Shown here: piece after piece, positions 35,775-40,582 of the stretch
Numbering within the stretch: position 1 is the stretch's first letter
Layout of the letters: every line of letters starts with the position of its first letter
Source of the DNA: Pseudomonadota bacterium
GTDB taxonomy: Bacteria > Pseudomonadota > Alphaproteobacteria > JACQOE01
Length of the DNA: 40,582 bases
Reading direction: 5' to 3'
Assembly (NCBI GenBank): GCA_016202695.1
Contig: JACQOE010000049.1
Span: 1 to 40,582, forward strand
Position numbers and translations under genes: made by a program
Notes under the pieces: model-generated
Seen by the model: the letters and a program-made list of their open reading frames with translations, nothing else
Told to the model about the DNA's origin: nothing
Databases searched by the model: none

Positions 35775-36806
35775 TCAAGGGTTCCGGGGGCGCGCGGCCT
35801 CGCCCGCAAGGGTGAGGAGCGCGTGGCGGCAGACGGCCTCGTCCGGCATCCCCGTCGTCTTGCAGGCGATCTCGGCCTCGGTCAGCCGATCGAGCGCCCG
35901 CGCGCAAGCCTCGACGCTCCAGCGGCCGAGCGTCCTCGCGAACTCGTCGCGGTGCTTGAAGAACACCGGCGGCCGGAGCCGCGCCATCGCCTCGTCGGGG
36001 CGCTGGCCGGCACGGACGCGGGCGACGGCGAGCTGGATCCGGCGGAGGTGGTTCGCGGCCTGCCGGAGGATCCCGACCGGCGAGGCGCCGGCGGCAAGCG
36101 CGAGGTCGAGGGCGCGTTCCAGCCGGGCGGCGTCGCCGAGGCCCGCGGCCGAGAGCGCGTCGGCGAGCGACAGTGCCGAGGCCTCGCCGACGCAGGCCGC
36201 GACGCCGGCGAGCGTGGCCCGCCCGCCGGCGCCGACGTAGAGCACGACCTTCTCCAGCTCGGCGCGGCTGACCTGGCGATCGGCGCCGAGATGCGCGACC
36301 AGGTAGTCGACGGCCTCGCCCTCGGCGGAGACGCCCTGCGCGCGGAGCGTCTCGACGACCAGCGCCGCGAGCTCGGGCGCCGAATCGGGGTAGCAGCCGA
36401 TCGCGGCCGCGTTCGCCGCCGCCTCGAACAGCCGGCGAAGCGCGGAGCGCGGCCCGAGATCCCCGGCCTCGACCACGACCAGCGAATCGCCCATCGGCGC
36501 GGCCAGGAAGTCGCCGAGCGGGGCGGCGAGCCTGTCGTCCGCCTCGCGCACGCGCACGGCCCGGCGCCCGCCGGTCATGGCGATGGCGGCCGCCTCGTCG
36601 GCGAGCCGCGCCGGGTCGTCCCTGAGGGTCGCGCCGGAGAGCTCGCTCACCCGGAAGGGATCGCGCGGATCGCCCGCCACCCGCGCCACCAGCGCCGCCG
36701 CCCGCTCGCGCACCAGGCCCTCGTCGGGGCCGAAGAGGAGCACCGCCCGCACCCGCTCGGGCGGGCGATCGAGCAGGGCCTTGGCCGCGGCGCCGGTCGC
36801 CTTCAC
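35775..36806 (-). CDS. holA: DNA polymerase III delta subunit
   Basis: 343 residues from GTG 36806. VRAVLLFGPDEGLVRERAAALV, AIAMTGGRRAVRVREADD and LVVVEAGDLGPRSALRRLFE, then LALAAGASPVGILRQAANHLRRIQLA, are typical of HolA. It opens the sliding clamp in the clamp loader. It lies 10 bp after lptE, an order usual in proteobacteria (leuS-lptE-holA), and is convergent with parB. Confidence 0.95.
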   Translation of the reverse strand: MKATGAAAKALLDRPPERVRAVLLFGPDEGLVRERAAALVARVAGDPRDPFRVSELSGATLRDDPARLADEAAAIAMTGGRRAVRVREADDRLAAPLGDFLAAPMGDSLVVVEAGDLGPRSALRRLFEAAANAAAIGCYPDSAPELAALVVETLRAQGVSAEGEAVDYLVAHLGADRQVSRAELEKVVLYVGAGGRATLAGVAACVGEASALSLADALSAAGLGDAARLERALDLALAAGASPVGILRQAANHLRRIQLAVARVRAGQRPDEAMARLRPPVFFKHRDEFARTLGRWSVEACARALDRLTEAEIACKTTGMPDEAVCRHALLTLAGEAARPRNP

Positions 36807-36816
36807 CGCCCCGGCC

Positions 36817-37332
36817 TCACGCCCCGGCCTGGCGGGCGAAGAAGACGGCGAGGCGGGTCTTGATGTCGGCGGCGATCTGCTCGACGGCGAGCCGCCGCGC
36901 GCTCTCGCGCCCGACGAGCGTGGCGTAGGGCGCCTCGAGGATGTTGTAGCTGCCGACGGCGCGGCTGGTCCCCCGCTGCAGCGGCGCGCCGTCGGCGAGC
37001 CGCGCCAGCTTGAACTCGGCCCTGAGCTCGAGGCGCGCGCGCGTCGCCGTCTCGTCGCGCCGGAACGCGAGCTCCTGCTGGAACTCGCGGAGCTCGACCG
37101 TGAGGCGATAGAGCGGGTGCGCCGCCCGCCCGCGCGGGGTGATGGAGTCGAGGAGCAGGGTGCGCAGCTCCTGGCCGGGGCGATCGGCGATGATCTCGAT
37201 GTCGACCGCCGCGAGCTCTGCCTCGACCGCCGGGCTCCCCGACGGCGCCGACTCGTAGAGCGGGCGAAAGCCGCACCCCGCCGCCAGCAGCGCGAGCCCG
37301 GCAAGGATCAGCGCGCGCGCCCGGCGAGCCAT
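36817..37332 (-). CDS. lptE: LPS assembly lipoprotein LptE
   Basis: 171 residues. Lipoprotein signal with lipobox LLAAGC, lipid on Cys20, then GFRPLYE, a family mark. YRLTVELREFQQELAFRRDETATRARLELRAEFKL and the YNILEAPYATLVGRESARRLAVEQIAADIKTRL end fit alphaproteobacterial LptE. It plugs LptD in the outer membrane. One base separates it from leuS. Confidence 0.94.
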   Translation of the reverse strand: MARRARALILAGLALLAAGCGFRPLYESAPSGSPAVEAELAAVDIEIIADRPGQELRTLLLDSITPRGRAAHPLYRLTVELREFQQELAFRRDETATRARLELRAEFKLARLADGAPLQRGTSRAVGSYNILEAPYATLVGRESARRLAVEQIAADIKTRLAVFFARQAGA

Positions 37333-37333
37333 C

Positions 37334-39922
37334 TCAGACGACCACGTTGAGCACCCGGTCGGGCACGTAGATCACGCGCCGGACCGCCTTGCCGCCGAGC
37401 GCGGCCTTGACCGTGGGGAGCGCAAGCGCGGCCTCGCGCGCGGCCCCCTCCTCGCCGCCGCGGCGGACCTCGACCGTGCCGCGGAGCCGGCCGTTCACCT
37501 GCACGGCGAGGGTGACGGTGTCGTCGACGACGAGCGCGCGGTCGGCCTCGGGCCAGGGCGTGTCGGCCAGCAGCGTGGCGTGCCCGAGCGCCTCCCACAG
37601 CGCCTCGGTGAGGTGCGGCATGGTCGGGTTGAGGAGCCGGACCGCGGTCTCGTAGCCCTCGCGCAGCACCCAGGCGGCGCCCGCCTCCGCGGCGCCCTCG
37701 GCCGAGAGATCGGCGAGCGCGTTGGTGAGCTCGCGCACCCGCGCCACCGCGCGGTTGAAGCGGAAGCCCTCGATGTCGTCGCTGACCCCGGCGATCGTCT
37801 TGTGTGCCAGGCGGTGCACCGCCGCCGCCCGCTCGGAGAGGCGCGCCGGCATCGCCGCGCCGCGCGGGCCGAGCGGCGCCGCCGGCTCGGTGATCGCGCG
37901 CCACAGCCGGTTGACGAAGCGCCAGGCGCCGTCGATGCCGGCCTCGGTCCAGTCGAGGTCGCGGTCGGGCGGGCTGTCGGAGAGCATGAACAGGCGGGCG
38001 GTGTCGGCGCCGTAGGTGTCGATGATGCGCTGGGGATCGACCACGTTCTTGCGCGACTTCGCCATCTTCTCGGAGCGCCCGACGCTCACCGGCCGCCCGC
38101 TCCCGGCGTGCACCACCGTGCCGTCGGGCCGGCGCTCGACCTCCTCGGGGAAAAGCCAGCGGCCGGCCTCGTCGCGATAGGTCTCGTGGCAGATCATGCC
38201 CTGGGTCATCAGCCCGGCGAACGGCTCGTCGATGCCGAGATAGCCGCAGCGCCTGAGCGCGCGGGTGAAGAAGCGCGAGTAGAGGAGGTGCAGGATCGCG
38301 TGCTCGATGCCGCCGATGTACTGATCGACCGGCATCCAGTAATCGACCGCGGCGCGGGTGAAGGGCGCGTCCGCCACCGGCGCGCAGAAGCGGGCGAAGT
38401 ACCACGACGACTCGACGAAGGTGTCGAAGGTGTCGGTCTCGCGCCGGGCCGGCCGGCCGCAGGCCGGGCAGGCGGTGTGCTTCCAGGTGGGATGGTGGTC
38501 GAGCGGGTTGCCGGGCCTGTCGAAGCTCACGTCCTCGGGCAGCGTCACCGGCAGGTCGCGCTCCGGCACCGGCACGATCCCGCACGAGCCGCAGTGGACC
38601 ACCGGGATCGGGCAGCCCCAGTAGCGCTGGCGCGAGACGCCCCAGTCGCGGAGCCGGTAGTGGGTCTCGCGCCGGCCCGAAGCCGTCGCCTCGAGCCGCC
38701 GCGCCACCTCCTCCTTGGCGGCGTCGACCGCGAGCCCGTCGAGGAAGTCGGAGTTGATCAGCCGCCCGTCGCCGAGATACGCCTCGGCGCCGATGGCGAA
38801 GGTCGCGGGGTCGGCCGCGGGCGGGCAGACGACGGGCAGGACCGGAAGGCCGTAGGCGCGGGCGAACTCGAGGTCGCGCTGGTCGTGCGCCGGGCAGCCG
38901 AAGATGGCGCCGGTGCCGTACTCCATGAGCACGAAGTTGGCGACGTAGACGGGAAGCTCGCGCCCGGCGACGAAGGGATGCAGCGCCTTGAGGCCGGTGT
39001 CGTAGCCCTTCTTCTCGGCGGTCTCGATCGCCGCCTCGCTGGTGGCGATGCGGTTGCACTCGGCGATGAAGGCGGCGAGCGCGGCGTCGCGCGCGGCGAG
39101 CGCGCCCGCCAGCGGATGGTTAGGGGCGACGGCGCAGAACGAGGCGCCGAAGAGCGTGTCGTGGCGGGTGGTGAAGATCTCGAGCCGCTCGTCCATCGCC
39201 CGCCCGCTCCGGTCCTTGAGCCGGAAGAGGACCGAGAGCCCGGCGGAGCGGCCGATCCAGTTCTCCTGCATCACCCGCACCCGCTCCGGCCAGCGGTCGA
39301 GCCCGGCGAGGGCGTCGAGGAGCTCGTCGCTGAACTCGGTGATCTTCAGGAACCACTGCGCCAGGAGCCGCTTCTCGACCTCGGCGCCCGAGCGCCAGCC
39401 CTTGCCGTCGATCACCTGCTCGTTGGCCAGCACGGTGTTCTCGACCGGGTCCCAGTTGACCCACGACTCCTTGCGGTAGACGAGCCCGGCCTTGAGGAAG
39501 TCGAGGAACATCTTCTGCTCGTGCCGGTAATACTCCGGCTCGCAGGTCGCGATCTCCCGCGACCAGTCGTAGGAAAGGCCCATGCTCTTGAGCTGGGCGC
39601 GCATGGCGGCGATGTTCTCGCGCGTCCACTTGGCGGGATGCACCCGGTTCTGCATCGCCGCGTTCTCGGCCGGGAGCCCGAAGGCGTCCCAGCCCATGGG
39701 ATGGAGGACGTTGAAGCCCTTGGCGCGCTTGTAGCGGGCGACCACGTCGCCGAGCGTGTAGTTGCGGACGTGGCCCATGTGGATGCGCCCCGAGGGATAG
39801 GGGAACATCTCCAGCACGTAGTACTTGGGCCGGTGCGCGTCCTCGCGGGCGGCGAAGGTGCCGCGCTCCTCCCAGAGGCGCTGCCACCTGGCTTCGGTTT
39901 CCTTGACGTTGTATCTCGACAT
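37334..39922 (-). CDS. leuS: Leucyl-tRNA synthetase
   Basis: 862 residues, full length. HIGH motif as HMGH in [18 protein letters not shown] (residues 39-54 or so), editing domain with the [11 protein letters not shown] region (GATT-like motif TTRHDT), zinc-ribbon-like [12 protein letters not shown] and [24 protein letters not shown], and the KMSKS loop as [10 protein letters not shown]-terminal tRNA-binding domain ends [13 protein letters not shown]. It charges tRNA-Leu. No gene follows on this strand for 660 bp upstream, but a promoter lies at the far end. Confidence 0.98.
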   Translation of the reverse strand: MSRYNVKETEARWQRLWEERGTFAAREDAHRPKYYVLEMFPYPSGRIHMGHVRNYTLGDVVARYKRAKGFNVLHPMGWDAFGLPAENAAMQNRVHPAKWTRENIAAMRAQLKSMGLSYDWSREIATCEPEYYRHEQKMFLDFLKAGLVYRKESWVNWDPVENTVLANEQVIDGKGWRSGAEVEKRLLAQWFLKITEFSDELLDALAGLDRWPERVRVMQENWIGRSAGLSVLFRLKDRSGRAMDERLEIFTTRHDTLFGASFCAVAPNHPLAGALAARDAALAAFIAECNRIATSEAAIETAEKKGYDTGLKALHPFVAGRELPVYVANFVLMEYGTGAIFGCPAHDQRDLEFARAYGLPVLPVVCPPAADPATFAIGAEAYLGDGRLINSDFLDGLAVDAAKEEVARRLEATASGRRETHYRLRDWGVSRQRYWGCPIPVVHCGSCGIVPVPERDLPVTLPEDVSFDRPGNPLDHHPTWKHTACPACGRPARRETDTFDTFVESSWYFARFCAPVADAPFTRAAVDYWMPVDQYIGGIEHAILHLLYSRFFTRALRRCGYLGIDEPFAGLMTQGMICHETYRDEAGRWLFPEEVERRPDGTVVHAGSGRPVSVGRSEKMAKSRKNVVDPQRIIDTYGADTARLFMLSDSPPDRDLDWTEAGIDGAWRFVNRLWRAITEPAAPLGPRGAAMPARLSERAAAVHRLAHKTIAGVSDDIEGFRFNRAVARVRELTNALADLSAEGAAEAGAAWVLREGYETAVRLLNPTMPHLTEALWEALGHATLLADTPWPEADRALVVDDTVTLAVQVNGRLRGTVEVRRGGEEGAAREAALALPTVKAALGGKAVRRVIYVPDRVLNVVV

Positions 39923-39926
39923 CGGA

Positions 39927-39966
39927 CTCGTGCGGCGCCCCGGCGCCCCCTTCTCGTGCGGCGCCC
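39927..39966. repeat. 14-bp direct repeat CTCGTGCGGCGCCC
   Basis: Copies at 39927-39940 and 39953-39966, spacing 26 bp, just before the leuS start on the minus strand. Confidence 0.85.
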
Positions 39967-40010
39967 GACTCTTCCACGCTCGGCCAGCGCCGGCAAGGGG
40001 CTGGCGCGGC

Positions 40011-40060
40011 GCGCCGCGAGGGATGGAGCGTTGCGCCGCGAGGGATGGAGCGTTGCGCCG
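40011..40060. repeat. 22-bp tandem repeat, 2.3 copies
   Basis: Identical units at 40011-40032 and 40033-40054 with a further six bases; the unit begins GCGCCGCGAGGG and ends GGAGCGTT. Confidence 0.95.
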
Positions 40061-40189
40061 GTCCCGGTCGCCTCGTTTCCTTGCCTTTCCCTTCGTCCTG
40101 CCCGGTTTCGCTCCTTCGTTTGCGTCTCGCCTGCATCAATTCGGTTCGGCTTGGCTCCATTGCATCTGGCCCCTGGCCCCGCGGGTGCG

Positions 40190-40430
40190 GGGGGAGGGAA
40201 GGGCGGAGGCCGGCCTCCGGTACTCGCGCGAGCGCATACACGGTCCTGGGCGGCCTCGCGCCGGCGCCGCATCCAGCCGGGGATGGGACGGCCTTTCGCA
40301 GGCGCCTGGCTCCGCCCGGGCGTATCGAGGGCCCTCGACCCCGGCGCCTTTGGAAGGGCGGACCCTTCCGCGGCGTCGGGGAGCACCGCCCCGCCCTCTG
40401 GCGCCTGCCCCTTGGGGGGGCAGGGGCCGC
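40190..40430. repeat. Cluster of perfect palindromes and hairpins
   Basis: Within 240 bp: GGAGGCCGGCCTCC at 40205-40218; TCGAGGGCCCTCGA at 40325-40338; stem GGAAGGG (40352-40358) with CCCTTCC (40363-40369), loop CGGA; stem CCTGCCCC (40404-40411) with GGGGCAGG (40417-40424), loop TTGGG. None has a T run on either strand, so they are not plain terminators. Confidence 0.75.
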
Positions 40431-40538
40431 GGGCGAGGCCCGGTCGAACCGGTGAGCGGAGGGGTCGCGGCGACGGACCGGCCCCTCATGGGAGGGGCGC
40501 TGCCAGCGCCTTCCCCCACTCGGTTCCAATTCACCGCA

Positions 40539-40567
40539 TTGGTACACTACCCCGGTGCAAATGTCAA
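40539..40567 (-). promoter_or_regulatory. leuS: Leftward promoter in front of the leuS leader
   Basis: On the minus strand a perfect TTGACA (40567-40562), 17 bases, then TACCAA (40544-40539). Transcription would start near 40532 and run about 610 bases before leuS unless it ends in the palindrome cluster. Confidence 0.5.
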
Positions 40568-40582
40568 GGGGATTCGGAAGCC

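Larger units (their letters stand above)
39923..40538 (-). other. Gene-free structured region upstream of leuS
   Basis: About 600 bp with no gene I can support; open frames here are Arg/Pro/Gly-rich shadows. It holds two short direct repeats near leuS and many perfect palindromes between 40190 and 40430. If transcribed from the promoter at 40539-40567 it would form a very long, heavily folded 5' leader of leuS, or a separate RNA. No T-box or known riboswitch was recognised. Confidence 0.5.

Noticed and set aside
40436-40470. GGTTCGA-like motif resembling a tRNA T-arm
   Set aside because: The flanking bases do not form a five-pair stem and no acceptor, D or anticodon arms could be built.
40045-40534. 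Open frames on both strands in the leuS upstream region
   Set aside because: Arg/Pro/Gly-rich, no ribosome site, interrupted by palindromes; they look non-coding.

Overview
The window is GC-rich bacterial chromosome. Gene content and order point to an alphaproteobacterium of Rhodospirillales type: maf-aroE-coaE-dnaQ divergent from hemE-hemH-hemJ-rho, then mnmE-mnmG-rsmG-parA-parB, holA-lptE-leuS, and hslVU beside a hisB-H-A-F-E operon. The genus cannot be told from the sequence. By comparison with Caulobacter-type origins, the window spans the replication origin and the centromere (parS) region.

Bases 1 to about 2508 are foreign. They hold the 3' end of a RecA/RepA-like AAA ATPase gene, an IS1595-family (ISXO2-like) transposase that has lost its C-terminal part at a 12-bp tandem repeat, a small DUF6471 protein with its own promoter and operator-like repeats, and an unidentified signal-peptide/one-TM protein of lower GC. 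This block ends abruptly inside comM: only the part of ComM after the Walker B motif remains. The layout suggests nested mobile elements inserted in comM.

From 3.15 to 7.86 kb, on the minus strand, lies a histidine operon, hisB-DUF2628-hisH-GNAT-hisA-hisF-hisE, ending in a HIT hydrolase. hslV-hslU diverge from it (8.06 to 9.93 kb). From 15.83 down to 9.97 kb a minus-strand unit reads timA-like, mltA, lutA, lutB, lutC, smr, HTH regulator. fxsA, a histidine phosphatase and secB diverge from it. dnaQ, coaE, aroE and maf follow on the minus strand.

Between maf and hemE (20526-20983) is an AT-rich 458-bp gap with DnaA-box-like sites, the predicted oriC. GC content and codon GC fall on both sides of it. 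On the right, hemE-hemH-hemJ-rho and a MESH1-like HD hydrolase read away from the origin. qor, ogt and a YyaL-type thioredoxin-domain protein read the other way. DUF6489, mnmE, mnmG, rsmG, parA and parB then read rightward with three parS sites among them. ParB carries an unusual acidic tail of about 155 residues. holA, lptE and leuS are on the minus strand. Behind leuS is a 660-bp gene-free stretch full of perfect palindromes with a good leftward promoter at its far end.

Most genes are housekeeping. The parts worth attention are the nested accessory block in comM, the origin with its GC trough, the ParB tail, and the structured leuS leader. I did not find a clear new multi-gene system such as defence or biosynthesis. 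All calls are by reading only; no database search was run.
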